This document shows positions 1 to 12,779 of a stretch of 33,586 nt of DNA, one piece after another (position 1 is the stretch's first letter; every line of letters starts with the position of its first letter). Both the position numbers and the translations under genes were made by a program. Origin of the DNA: Methylobacterium marchantiae. Its GTDB lineage: Bacteria; Pseudomonadota; Alphaproteobacteria; Rhizobiales; Beijerinckiaceae. The stretch covers positions 1 to 33,586 of the forward strand of contig NZ_BPQT01000028.1 in NCBI RefSeq assembly GCF_022179405.1, read 5' to 3'. The notes below the pieces were generated by a model. It searched no databases. It was not told the origin of the DNA and saw only the letters and a list, made by a program, of their open reading frames with translations.

Positions 1-107
1 CGGTGTGCCCAGAACCCGATCCCATCTCGAACTCGGCCGTTAAACGCACCAGCGCCCATGGTACTGTGTCTCAAGACAAGGGAGAGTCGGTCGCCGCAGA
101 CCTGCAC
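1..107 (+). rRNA. rrf: 5S ribosomal RNA, 3' part (cut by window edge)
   Basis: The first bases carry the conserved 5S core: CCCGATCCCATCTCGAACTC, then the stretch leading into a conserved GGGAGAGT-GGTCGCCGC tail. The 5' strand of helix I lies outside the window, so this is a partial gene. The 3' end is estimated from the CAGACCTGC segment, which should pair with the missing 5' end, and may be off by a few bases. It implies that an rRNA operon (16S-23S-5S) ends here, which is an inference since the rest is not visible. No tRNA follows before the terminator. Confidence 0.9.
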
Positions 108-146
108 AGAACAAGACCACAACAAACCCTCGCACGACGTCATCAT

Positions 147-180
147 CGAAACGCCCGCCTCCTCCGAGGCGGGCGTTTCG
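147..180 (+). terminator. rRNA operon terminator hairpin
   Basis: A perfect 14-base-pair inverted repeat (147-160 with 167-180, arm CGAAACGCCCGCCT) encloses a 6-base loop about 40 bases after the 5S rRNA. The following bases are only moderately T-rich (CGTTTCAGG), but stem strength and position fit an intrinsic terminator of the rRNA operon. Confidence 0.85.
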
Positions 181-353
181 CGTTTCAGGCCCCGCTTCTC
201 GGATCATCCTGACCGAATGGTCATGATGCGGCCAAATGCGGGTAAGCCGAGATCCGGCAGGGTCCCCCTCTTTCGCAGGAGAGGGGACTTCTCGTGTCGA
301 CACAAGCTCAACCGGGTTTCCCGCGCATCCACGACCTCGTATCCTCCGGTCCC

Positions 354-1064
354 ATGCGCCTCCTCATCATCGAGGATGACCGCGAGGCGGTCTCCTATCT
401 CGTTAAGGCCTTCAGGGAAGCCGGCCATGTGCCGGACCATGCCGTCGATGGCCTGGACGGCTATGCCCTGGCGCGAGAGGGGGATTACGACGTCCTGATC
501 GTCGACCGTATGCTGCCGAAACTCGATGGCCTGTCCCTCATCCGGTCCCTGCGCGAGCAGGAGGTGACGACCCCCGTCCTGATCCTCTCCGCTCTCGGGC
601 AGGTCGACGACCGGGTGAAGGGGCTGCGGGCCGGCGGGGACGATTATCTCCCGAAACCCTATGCGTTTTCCGAACTGCTCGCGCGGACCGAGGTCCTGGC
701 GCGCCGCCGTGCCTCCTCGACGGGTGCGGCCGAAGCGACCTCCTACCATGTGGGAGACCTCCATCTCGACCGGCTCTCTCACCGCGTCACCCGTGGCGCC
801 CACGAGATCCTGCTCCAGCCCCGCGAATTCCGGCTGCTCGAATATCTCATGCGCCATGCCGGGCAGGTGGTGACGCGGACCATGCTGCTCGAACATGTCT
901 GGGACTATCATTTCGACCCGCAGACCAACGTCATCGACGTCCATGTCTCGCGCCTGCGCGCGAAGCTCGACAAGGATTTCGAGACCGCCCTGATCCATAC
1001 GGTCCGCGGCGCCGGCTATATCCTGAGGCCGGACGATTCCCGCCGCGAGCCGGCCACGTCGTGA
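354..1064 (+). CDS. OmpR/PhoB-family response regulator
   Basis: This is a two-component DNA-binding response regulator of 236 residues. The N-terminal receiver domain has acidic residues D8/D9 (LLIIEDD), the phospho-acceptor D51 (LIVDRMLP) and the conserved K101 (LPKPY). The C-terminal half is a winged-helix DNA-binding domain with the typical ending RLRAKLD...VRGAGYIL. The ATG at 354 is chosen because the receiver fold begins directly there (MRLLIIEDD). An in-frame ATG at 294 would add 20 residues unrelated to the family. The stop overlaps the GTG start of the histidine kinase by four bases (GTGA), so the two are surely a cognate, translationally coupled pair. The signal and target genes cannot be read from the sequence. 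The glnE gene behind the pair suggests a link to nitrogen status or simply shared transcription. Confidence 0.93.
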   Translation: MRLLIIEDDREAVSYLVKAFREAGHVPDHAVDGLDGYALAREGDYDVLIVDRMLPKLDGLSLIRSLREQEVTTPVLILSALGQVDDRVKGLRAGGDDYLPKPYAFSELLARTEVLARRRASSTGAAEATSYHVGDLHLDRLSHRVTRGAHEILLQPREFRLLEYLMRHAGQVVTRTMLLEHVWDYHFDPQTNVIDVHVSRLRAKLDKDFETALIHTVRGAGYILRPDDSRREPATS

Positions 1065-2470
1065 GTGAGACCGAACGGGCGCCCGCACGCATCCGGAACC
1101 TGTTCCGGACGACGGCCTTCAAGCTGTCCTTCGCTTATCTCGTCGTCTTCGCCACGTTCGCCTTCCTCGCTCTGGGCTACGTCGCCTGGAATGCGAGCCG
1201 CGTCCTCGACGATCAGATGGTCTCCACCATCGAGGCCGAGATCAACGGTCTGTCCGAACAGTACAAGGCCGGTGGCCTGCGCCGTCTCATCTCCGTCGTG
1301 GAGCGCCGTGCGGGCGAACCGGGCGCCTCGCTCTACTTGGTGACGACGTCGGCGGGCGAGCGGGTCGTCGGCAATGTCGGCGCGCTCGCGGATGGAACTC
1401 TGTCCCAGCCCGGCCAGACCGAGGCCGCTTATGCCCGCAGCGGCCAGTCCGACGTGCTCGACCATCATGCGATCATGCAGGTCTTCGTGCTTCCGGGCGG
1501 ATTCCGCCTCGTCGTCGGGCGCGACGTGGAGGAGCGGGACAGGCTGCGCTCGATCATCGCCACCACCTTCGGTTCATCGGTGGCCCTGGTCGTCGTCCTC
1601 GGCGTCCTCGGGGGCTGGTTCGTCGCGAGCCGCGTGCTCCGGCGCGTCGACGCCATGACGGAGACGACCCGCCGGATCATGGCTGGCGACCTCGATGGGC
1701 GGCTCGCGGTGGCCGGCAACGGCGACGAACTCGACCGTCTCGCCCGGAACCTCAACGAAATGCTGGAGCGCATCGGCGAGTTAATGCGGGGCCTGCGCGA
1801 AGTCTCCGACAACATCGCCCATGATCTGAAGACGCCGCTGACCCGGCTGCGCAACCGCGCCGACGAGGCGCTTCACGGTGCCGGTTCGCCGGAGCAGCTG
1901 CGCATGGCCATGGAAGGCGTGATCGAGGAAAGCGACGGCCTGATCCGGGTCTTCAACGCCCTTCTCATGATCGCCCGGCTGGAAGCGGGGAGTGCCAGCG
2001 AGATCATGGGCCGGTTCGACCTCGGTCTCGTGGCACAGGAGGTCGGCGAACTCTACGAAGCCCTGGCCTCGGAGCGGGGGATGGGCCTGGTCATGGAGGC
2101 GCCCGAAGGGCTCTCGCTCTGCGGTAATCGCGAACTCGTGGGGCAGGCTCTTGCCAACCTCATCGACAACGCGGTGAAGTACGGTGGCTCCGGAGGAGAC
2201 GTCCATGTGAAAGCCGAAACGCGCGGAACGAGCGTCGCGGTCATCGTGTCCGACAACGGCCCGGGCATCCCGGAGGAGGCGCGTGGACGTGTGCTCGGGC
2301 GTTTCGTTCGTCTCGAAGAGGCGCGGTCCCGGCCCGGCTTCGGGCTCGGACTTAGTCTCGTCAACGCGGTGGTGCGCCTTCATCAGGGCACACTCGCGCT
2401 GGAAGACAACCGACCGGGGCTTCGTGTCGTCATGACCCTCCCGGCCGAGCCGGGGAAGGACAGCGTGTGA
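1061..2470 (+). CDS. Membrane sensor histidine kinase (HAMP, HisKA, HATPase)
   Basis: This 469-residue sensor kinase should autophosphorylate and phosphorylate the regulator encoded just upstream. Two membrane segments (about residues 20-42 and 165-190) flank a periplasmic sensor region of roughly 120 residues with no domain I recognise. A HAMP linker follows at about 190-243. The dimerisation/phospho-acceptor helix has H254 (DNIAHDLKTPLTRLRN). The ATP-binding domain shows an N box (LANLIDNAVKYG, about 365-375), a G1 box (DNGPGIPEE, about 398-406) and a G2 box (FGLGLSLV, about 427-434), so it looks catalytically complete. The start is a GTG overlapping the regulator stop (GTGA), and the next gene again overlaps by four bases. 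The ligand is unknown. Confidence 0.92.
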   Translation: MSETERAPARIRNLFRTTAFKLSFAYLVVFATFAFLALGYVAWNASRVLDDQMVSTIEAEINGLSEQYKAGGLRRLISVVERRAGEPGASLYLVTTSAGERVVGNVGALADGTLSQPGQTEAAYARSGQSDVLDHHAIMQVFVLPGGFRLVVGRDVEERDRLRSIIATTFGSSVALVVVLGVLGGWFVASRVLRRVDAMTETTRRIMAGDLDGRLAVAGNGDELDRLARNLNEMLERIGELMRGLREVSDNIAHDLKTPLTRLRNRADEALHGAGSPEQLRMAMEGVIEESDGLIRVFNALLMIARLEAGSASEIMGRFDLGLVAQEVGELYEALASERGMGLVMEAPEGLSLCGNRELVGQALANLIDNAVKYGGSGGDVHVKAETRGTSVAVIVSDNGPGIPEEARGRVLGRFVRLEEARSRPGFGLGLSLVNAVVRLHQGTLALEDNRPGLRVVMTLPAEPGKDSV

Positions 2471-5376
2471 CCGATCGAGCGCCCTTGACCCAGCGCCTGA
2501 CGAGAGCGCCCATCCTGACGGATCCCGAGCGTGCGGCGTCACGGCTGAAAGACGTGGAGGCACGGCTGCTCCATGTCGACGATGCGGTGCGCGCGCTGCT
2601 CCTCGGCCTTGCCGACCATTCCCCCTTCCTGTGGCAACGGGTGATGCGAGCGCCCGATCGTCTCGCGGCGATGCTGGACCGCGCGCCCGAGGCCGTGAAT
2701 GCCGACCTCATCGCCCGACAGCGCGCCGCCGCGCGATCGGAGACCGGAGAGACGCGCGATCTCGATGCCGTCGCTGCCGAACTCCGGCTCAATCGCGGCG
2801 ACCATGCCCTCCTCGTGGCTCTGGCCGATATCGGCGGGATCTGGCCCCTGGCGACGGTGACCCAGGCGCTGTCGGATTTCGCCGACGCTTCGGTCCATGC
2901 TGCGGCCGACGCTCTGCTGCTGCAGGCGGCCGGGTCCGGCCGGTTTCATCCCGCCGACCTCTCCGAGCCGCAGGTCGGTTCCGGTCTCGTCATCCTCGGC
3001 CTCGGAAAACTCGGGGCGGGCGAGCTCAACTATTCCAGCGATATCGACCTCGTCGTGTTCTTCGATCCCGATATCGCACCGCTCGAGGACGGGCTCGCCC
3101 CGACGCCGTTCTTCTCCAAGCTCGCGCAGGGGATCGCCAAGCTGCTGCAGGAGCGCACCGGCGACGGCTACGTCCACCGCGTCGATTATCGCCTGCGCCC
3201 CGATCCCGGATCGACGCCGACGGCGATCTCCCTCAACTCGGCCTATGTCTATTATGAGAATCTCGGACAGAACTGGGAGCGGGCCGCGTATATCAAGGCG
3301 CGGGCCATCGCCGGAGACATCGCGGCCGGCGAGCGATTCCTCGCTGGCCTGAGGCCGTTCGTCTGGCGCAAGTATTTCGATTTCGCCTCCATCGCCGACG
3401 TCCATGCGATGAAGCGCCAGATCCATGCCGTGCGCGGACACGACACGATCGCCGTCGCCGGCCACGACATCAAGCTCGGGCGCGGCGGCATCAGAGAGAT
3501 CGAGTTCTTCGTCCAGACCCAGCAGCTCGTCTTCGGCGGCAGGCGGCCGGACCTTCGCGGCCGGCGCACCGTCGAGATGCTGGCGGCCCTCACCGAGGAG
3601 GGCTGGATCGACGCTGCCGCACGCGACGAACTCGGGCGGGCCTACGACTTCCTTCGCACCATCGAGCATCGCCTGCAGATGGTGAACGACGAGCAGACGC
3701 AGCGACTGCCGGCGGACGCGAAGGGGATCGAGAGCTTCGCCCGCTTCGCCGGATTCTCCGATGCGGAGGCTTTCGCGAGGGAGCTCCTGCACCATGCCCG
3801 CCGCGTGCAGGCGCATTATGCGCTGCTGTTCGAGGCCGAGCCGGACCTCTCCTCCTCGGTGGGGGACCTCGTCTTCAGTGGCTCCGATGACGATCCGGCC
3901 ACGCTCGCCACCCTGCGCAAACTCGGATTCGCCGATCCCGAGCGGGTGGCCGAGACGGTGCGCGGCTGGCACTTCGGCAGGCGCCCGGCCGTCCGTACCG
4001 CCAGGGCGAGGGAAGTCCTCACCGAACTCGTTCCGGCCCTGATGCAGGCGCTCGGCGGCACGCCGAATCCGGATGTGGCGCTCGACACCCTCGACCGTGC
4101 CTTTGCGCGGATGCCGGCCGCGGTGGAACTCCTCACCATCCTTCGGTCGAACGATCGGCTTCGCCTGCTCTTCGCCGACCTCCTCGGGAGCGCGCCTCGC
4201 CTCGCCGAAACGGTCGCCTTCAGTCCGCACGTGCTCGATACGGTGATCGATCCGGCCTTCGTCGTGCCGGGCGTGGATGCGGAGGATATCGCCGCCCAGT
4301 ACCGAGGATTGGTCGGGAAGCCGGCGGCCTATGAGGATTTTCTCGACCGGAGCCGGGACGCGGCGCGGCAGCTGCGCTTCGTCACCGGCGCGCGGCTTCT
4401 CACCGGCATTCTTTCCCCGCAGGCTGCGGGGCAGGCCTATGCCGGCATCGCCGACGCCGTACTGGAGGCGAGCCTCGATGCGGTATCGCGCCAGTTCTTC
4501 GCCGAACATGGTGCCGTGCCGGGCGGACGTTGCGTGGTTCTCGGCCTCGGCCGGCTCGGTGCCCGGCAGATGACGGCGGAATCCGACATCGATCTCGTCG
4601 TGCTCTACGATTTCGATCCGGAGAACCGCACGAGCCTCGGGCCGAAGGCCATCGATGCGGTGATGGTTTATAATCGGCTGACCCAGCGTCTCGTCGCGGC
4701 GCTGACGGCGCTGACCCGCCGCGGCGGGCTCTACGACGTCGATCTCCGCCTTCGGCCCGGCGGCGGCCAGGGCCCCGTGGCGGTGCAGGTCCGGAGCTTC
4801 CTGCCCTACCAGCAGGCGGAGGCCGATCTGTGGGAGCATATGGCGCTCACACGCGCCCGGGTGGTCGCCGGAGACCGGAGCCTCGGCGAGGCGGTGATGG
4901 ATCAGGTCCGCACCATCGTCGGGCTGAAGCGAGAGGCCGGAGTGGTCTACGACGCGGTTCGCGAGATGCGTGAGGTCGTCGCCAGCGAGAAGGGGTTCTC
5001 TGGGCCGCTCGATCTCAAGCTCGCCCCCGGCGGCCTGCTCGATCTCGATTTTCTAGCGCAGGCGCTGATCTTGGCTCATGCCAGCGGTCATCCCGGCCTC
5101 GTCGGGCTCGATGCGGCGTCCGTCTTCACGGAGGCCGCCGCTCATGGCCTGATTCCGGTCGATGCCGCCCGCCGGCTGAGTGACGCCTACCGCATCTTCG
5201 ACGATGCGCTTCACTGGCAGCGCCTGATGGGCGAGGCGGAATCGAAGGAGGGGGCATCGGTGGCGCTGACGCGGCTCGCCATCGCCATGGGATTGCCGGA
5301 TGCGGCGACCCTGGCGGCCGAACTCGACGAAAGGCGGGAAGAGGTCAGGGCGCGGTTCGTGCGCCTGCTCGGCTGA
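2467..5376 (+). CDS. glnE: Bifunctional glutamine synthetase adenylyltransferase/deadenylylase
   Basis: GlnE adenylylates glutamine synthetase when nitrogen is plentiful and removes the AMP when nitrogen is scarce, under PII control. The 969 residues match the normal family length. Two nucleotidyltransferase cores are visible: an N-terminal one at about residue 176 (GLGKLGAGELNYSSDIDL) and a C-terminal one at about 691 (GLGRLGARQMTAESDIDL). Both carry the G-G...SDIDL pattern of the polymerase-beta fold, corresponding to the deadenylylating and adenylylating halves. The GTG start overlaps the kinase stop as GTGA, making a tightly coupled regulator-kinase-glnE operon. From memory, glnE follows a two-component pair in other Rhizobiales too, so the arrangement may be conserved. 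Whether the kinase affects GlnE function is unknown. Confidence 0.96.
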   Translation: MTDRAPLTQRLTRAPILTDPERAASRLKDVEARLLHVDDAVRALLLGLADHSPFLWQRVMRAPDRLAAMLDRAPEAVNADLIARQRAAARSETGETRDLDAVAAELRLNRGDHALLVALADIGGIWPLATVTQALSDFADASVHAAADALLLQAAGSGRFHPADLSEPQVGSGLVILGLGKLGAGELNYSSDIDLVVFFDPDIAPLEDGLAPTPFFSKLAQGIAKLLQERTGDGYVHRVDYRLRPDPGSTPTAISLNSAYVYYENLGQNWERAAYIKARAIAGDIAAGERFLAGLRPFVWRKYFDFASIADVHAMKRQIHAVRGHDTIAVAGHDIKLGRGGIREIEFFVQTQQLVFGGRRPDLRGRRTVEMLAALTEEGWIDAAARDELGRAYDFLRTIEHRLQMVNDEQTQRLPADAKGIESFARFAGFSDAEAFARELLHHARRVQAHYALLFEAEPDLSSSVGDLVFSGSDDDPATLATLRKLGFADPERVAETVRGWHFGRRPAVRTARAREVLTELVPALMQALGGTPNPDVALDTLDRAFARMPAAVELLTILRSNDRLRLLFADLLGSAPRLAETVAFSPHVLDTVIDPAFVVPGVDAEDIAAQYRGLVGKPAAYEDFLDRSRDAARQLRFVTGARLLTGILSPQAAGQAYAGIADAVLEASLDAVSRQFFAEHGAVPGGRCVVLGLGRLGARQMTAESDIDLVVLYDFDPENRTSLGPKAIDAVMVYNRLTQRLVAALTALTRRGGLYDVDLRLRPGGGQGPVAVQVRSFLPYQQAEADLWEHMALTRARVVAGDRSLGEAVMDQVRTIVGLKREAGVVYDAVREMREVVASEKGFSGPLDLKLAPGGLLDLDFLAQALILAHASGHPGLVGLDAASVFTEAAAHGLIPVDAARRLSDAYRIFDDALHWQRLMGEAESKEGASVALTRLAIAMGLPDAATLAAELDERREEVRARFVRLLG

Positions 5377-5414
5377 TTGGACTTCCGCTCGCCGTCGCCG
5401 ACAGTGGAGTCCAA
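5377..5414 (+). terminator. Possible hairpin after glnE
   Basis: An inverted repeat begins at the base after the glnE stop: TTGGACTtCC (5377-5386) pairs with GGAGTCCAA (5406-5414), leaving one bulged T and a 19-base GC-rich loop. No T-run follows, so a factor-independent terminator is doubtful. It could mark the 3' end of the glnE mRNA. The rest of the gap to the convergent kinase gene shows nothing notable. Confidence 0.35.
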
Positions 5415-5518
5415 GCTCCCTTCGCGGCGCATCCGGCAACTGCTTTCGGATCGCCTCTCGCCGCGCTCGGGATGTTCGAAAAACGACCTGCCATGAATCG
5501 ACAGGTCGACGACGTGTC

Positions 5519-6532
5519 TCAGAAGATCTTCTGGGCCTTCGCGAGCGCCACGAGGTCGTGCTGTGGCCGGGCGCCGATATGCTGGATCACCTCTGCCGCG
5601 GCCAGTGCACCGAGGCGGGCGCTCGACACGTTGTCGAGGCCGCGGGCATGGCCGGCGAGGAAGCCGGCGGCGAAGAGGTCGCCGGCACCGGTCGTATCCA
5701 TCACCTCCCGAACGGGTGCCGCCTCGACGGAGCGGATCTCGCCCCCCTTCACCACCAGGGCGCCATCGGCGGAGCGGGTGACGAGGCCGAGGAGGTGCAT
5801 GCCGCGCTGGTTGCGCTCGTCCCGCAGGGCCTTGATCGCGGCTTCGTCGTCTTCGGTCTCGTAGAGACTCTTCAGCTCGCCGATATTGGCGAACAGGATG
5901 TCGATGCTGCCGTCGCGGATGAGGCCGAGGAATTCCTCACGGTAGCGGCCGACGCAGAACGCATCCGAGAGCGTGAGGGCGACGGCATTGCCGGCGCCGT
6001 GCGCGATCTTCGCCGCCTTGCGGAACGCGTCCTTGGCCGCCGGCGGATCCCACAGGTAGCCTTCGAGATAGACGGTGCGGGCGCTCGCCACCGTGGCCTC
6101 GTCCACATCGGCCGGGGACAGGCCCTGGCAGGCGCCGAGATAGGTGTTCATCGTCCGCTCGCCATCCGGCGTCACCAGGATGAAGCAGCGCGCCGTGGCC
6201 GGACCTTCCGATGCGGCGGGAACGCCGAAGGACACGCCGGTCGCCTTGAGATCGTGGGCGAAGAGGCCGCCGAGTTCGTCGTCGCGTACCTTGCCGATGA
6301 AGCCGGTCTTGGCGCCGAGGAGGGCCGCACCCACCGCCGTGTTGGCCCCCGAGCCACCGGACACGATGGTCGCCGGCCCCATCACGGAGAACAGGCTCTC
6401 GGCCCGCTCCTCGTCGATCAGCTGCATGGCGCCCTTCGGCACGCCCTGCTCGGCGAGGAAGCGCTCGTCCGTCCGCGCGATCAGATCGACGATGGCGTTG
6501 CCGAGGACGAGAAGGTCGAGGGGAGCGGTCAT
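5519..6532 (-). CDS. Adenosine kinase (PfkB/ribokinase family)
   Basis: This sugar/nucleoside kinase has 337 residues and probably phosphorylates adenosine to AMP, as annotated for close alphaproteobacterial family members. The N-terminal PfkB signature (GGSGANTAVGAALLG) binds substrate. The C-terminal signature DTTGAGDLFAAGFLAG contains the anion hole and catalytic Asp. The ATG at 6532 (MTAPLDLLVLGNAIVDL) is chosen because the fold starts there. An in-frame ATG at 6580 adds 16 basic residues not expected for the family. The gene is convergent with glnE and stands apart from its neighbours. Ribokinase, fructokinase or inosine/guanosine kinase activity cannot be excluded by eye, so the substrate is inferred from family resemblance only. 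Confidence 0.85.
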   Translation of the reverse strand: MTAPLDLLVLGNAIVDLIARTDERFLAEQGVPKGAMQLIDEERAESLFSVMGPATIVSGGSGANTAVGAALLGAKTGFIGKVRDDELGGLFAHDLKATGVSFGVPAASEGPATARCFILVTPDGERTMNTYLGACQGLSPADVDEATVASARTVYLEGYLWDPPAAKDAFRKAAKIAHGAGNAVALTLSDAFCVGRYREEFLGLIRDGSIDILFANIGELKSLYETEDDEAAIKALRDERNQRGMHLLGLVTRSADGALVVKGGEIRSVEAAPVREVMDTTGAGDLFAAGFLAGHARGLDNVSSARLGALAAAEVIQHIGARPQHDLVALAKAQKIF

Positions 6533-6641
6533 CGGGCATCCTGTCTGGCGCTGGCGATGCCGCAGGCTGTGGCATCGCACCCGGAGAGGGTCAAGCGAGC
6601 GAGGATGTCACAGCCCGTCGACGACGGTCGGCAACCGAACC

Positions 6642-6962
6642 TCATTGCAACGCCTTCACCTCGCATTGCGCGTAATCGGCGCTCGCCTTCACGTAGGCGT
6701 TCAAAGCTTTCACGTAGGCGTCCGCCAGGGGCCGGTACGCGGCGATCTGGCCGTTATAGGCCTTGACCGCATCGTTGAACGTGTAGGCCTCCCAGCCGGG
6801 GCATCCGCCCTTGGCGTCGAGGCAGGCCGGCTTGGCGGGGAGGGGCGGCTTCGTCGGACGCGTCGCCGGATCGGGCGGCACCGCCTTCGCGCATTCCGCC
6901 CATCCGGAAGAGGGCAGGAGTACCGCCAGCGCAAGCGCCGCTCCGAAATGCCTGCGACCCAT
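6642..6962 (-). CDS. Small exported protein, unknown function
   Basis: I do not recognise a family. The 106-residue product has a signal peptide (MGRRHFGAALALAVLLPSSG, cleavage probably near WA-EC). A proline-rich stretch follows (residues 29-46), then an alanine/tyrosine-rich, probably helical C-terminal half. Four cysteines (C24, C47, C54, C100) could form two disulfides in the periplasm. The start at 6962 is supported by a purine-rich GAGGGAG about ten bases upstream and by the signal peptide beginning exactly there. The reading frame continues upstream, but only over msrQ on the same strand in a different frame. The gene sits between msrQ and the adenosine kinase gene, all on the minus strand, with a gap of about 67 bases after msrQ. 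Confidence 0.7.
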   Translation of the reverse strand: MGRRHFGAALALAVLLPSSGWAECAKAVPPDPATRPTKPPLPAKPACLDAKGGCPGWEAYTFNDAVKAYNGQIAAYRPLADAYVKALNAYVKASADYAQCEVKALQ

Positions 6963-7029
6963 CGCTCGAACTCCCTCGCACCTGCTACGGCGATGGCTTC
7001 TGCGCGAGAGCAGACATCGCCGCAAGCGG

Positions 7030-11438
<4,409 letters not shown>

Positions 11439-11442
11439 TCCG

Positions 11443-11925
11443 TCAGATCACCTTGAGCAGGGCGTCGACGCCGGAGATCTCCGTCTTGGCCGGCGATTCC
11501 TCGACGTTGAGGACGCGCACGACGCCGTCATCCACCAGCATGGAATAGCGCTTCGAACGCGGACCGAGGCCGAAGCCTGCGCCGTCCATGTCGAGGCCGA
11601 TCGCCTTGGAGAATTCGGCATTGCCGTCGGCGAGGAACTCGATCCCGTCGGCACCGCTGGCCTTCTGCCAGGCTTCGAGCACGAACACGTCGTTCACGGC
11701 CGTCACGGCGACGGCGTCGACGCCGCGCGCCTTGATCTCCTCCTGCTTCTCGACGAAGCCGGGAAGGTGGTTGCGGTGACAGCTCGGCGTGAACGCGCCG
11801 GGCACGCCGATCAGCACGATGCGGCGTCCCTTGAAGATGTCGTCGGTGGTCTTCGCCTCGGGGCCCCCGGCGCCATTCACGCGAAAGGTCACCTGGGGAA
11901 GGTGGTCGCCAACCTGGATCGTCAT
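11443..11925 (-). CDS. Peroxiredoxin (Prx5/AhpE-like, glutaredoxin-type)
   Basis: A thiol peroxidase of 160 residues that reduces hydrogen peroxide and alkyl hydroperoxides in the cytosol. The peroxidatic cysteine is C49 in the motif PGAFTPSCHRNHLPGF, characteristic of the Prx5 subfamily. No second conserved resolving Cys is obvious, in keeping with glutathione/glutaredoxin-dependent members. The ATG at 11925 (MTIQVGDHLP) follows a clear GAGGAG about eight bases upstream. A longer in-frame start at 12102 gives 59 arginine-rich, non-family residues and is rejected. The gene is convergent with the exonuclease gene (four bases between stops) and divergent from yqgE across about 250 bases. Confidence 0.93.
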   Translation of the reverse strand: MTIQVGDHLPQVTFRVNGAGGPEAKTTDDIFKGRRIVLIGVPGAFTPSCHRNHLPGFVEKQEEIKARGVDAVAVTAVNDVFVLEAWQKASGADGIEFLADGNAEFSKAIGLDMDGAGFGLGPRSKRYSMLVDDGVVRVLNVEESPAKTEISGVDALLKVI

Positions 11926-12176
11926 CCGTCGTCTCCTCGATCGTCGCGGCCCTCGCTCCTCCGAAAGGTCGAGGCTCCGCGAACGCCTGATATGGACCTC
12001 GCGCGGCAGGGGTCGGGATTGCGCGTCCGGCACTGGAAAACCGTCTAGCCCGAGGGTCATACCCTGTCGAGGAGCGGAGAGGCGGCGCCCACCGGCAAAC
12101 ACGGCGCGGCCTCACGGCATCGTCTGGGCGCACTTTCCTCCCTGGACAACCAAGCGCGCGGAGATAGCATGATGCA

Positions 12177-12773
12177 ATGCGACAAGATCCGACTTCCGCC
12201 TATCTCGACGGCCAGTTTCTGGTGGCGATGCCCGGCCTCACGGACGAGCGCTTCGCACGGTCGGTGATCTATCTCTGCGCCCATTCGGCGGATGGGGCGA
12301 TGGGGATCATCCTCAACAAGCCCGCCAGCGACCTGAACATGCCGGACCTGCTGGTCCAGCTCGACATTGCCAGCGAGGACGACGCCATCCGCCTGCGCGA
12401 GCAGGTCGGCCATATCCCCGTGCTGATGGGAGGGCCGGTCGATGCCAAGCGCGGCTTCGTGCTCCACACCGATGATTTCCATATCGACCAGTCGACGCTC
12501 ATCATCGACGACGGCATCTGTCTCACCGCCACCGTGGAGATCCTTCGGGCCATCGCGAACGGGGCCGGGCCTGCCAGCGCAGTGCTGGCCCTCGGCTATG
12601 CCGGGTGGCAGGCAGGGCAGCTCGAGAACGAAATCCTCGCCAATGGCTGGCTCAACTGCCCGGCTGATCCGGACATGATCTTCAACGCGGCCCTCGACAC
12701 GAAGTACGAGCGGACGCTGCGCAGCAACGGCATCGATCCGGCGATGCTGTCCTCCAGCGCCGGGCGAGCCTGA
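12177..12773 (+). CDS. YqgE/AlgH family protein (UPF0301)
   Basis: A 198-residue member of the YqgE/AlgH family, which is widespread and of unsettled function; AlgH was first linked to alginate regulation in Pseudomonas. Family hallmarks are the N terminus [20 protein letters not shown], then VIYLCAH...[10 protein letters not shown] (about 30-48), GGPV (about 85), and the late [15 protein letters not shown] (about 140-154). Length is normal. The start at 12177 is the third of three closely spaced ATGs; the other two are out of frame. A GGAGA lies about 12 bases upstream, slightly far. The stop is six bases from the convergent stop of the proline-rich exported protein. Confidence 0.92.
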   Translation: MRQDPTSAYLDGQFLVAMPGLTDERFARSVIYLCAHSADGAMGIILNKPASDLNMPDLLVQLDIASEDDAIRLREQVGHIPVLMGGPVDAKRGFVLHTDDFHIDQSTLIIDDGICLTATVEILRAIANGAGPASAVLALGYAGWQAGQLENEILANGWLNCPADPDMIFNAALDTKYERTLRSNGIDPAMLSSSAGRA

Positions 12774-12779
12774 TCCGTC

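Noticed and set aside
2539-4839. Long open frame of 766 codons on the minus strand, antisense to glnE
   Set aside because: Shadow of the high-GC glnE codon bias. It has no family motifs, while glnE on the other strand has both nucleotidyltransferase cores.
5300-6766. Plus-strand frame of 488 codons across the adenosine kinase gene
   Set aside because: Antisense to a clear PfkB-family protein; no motifs.
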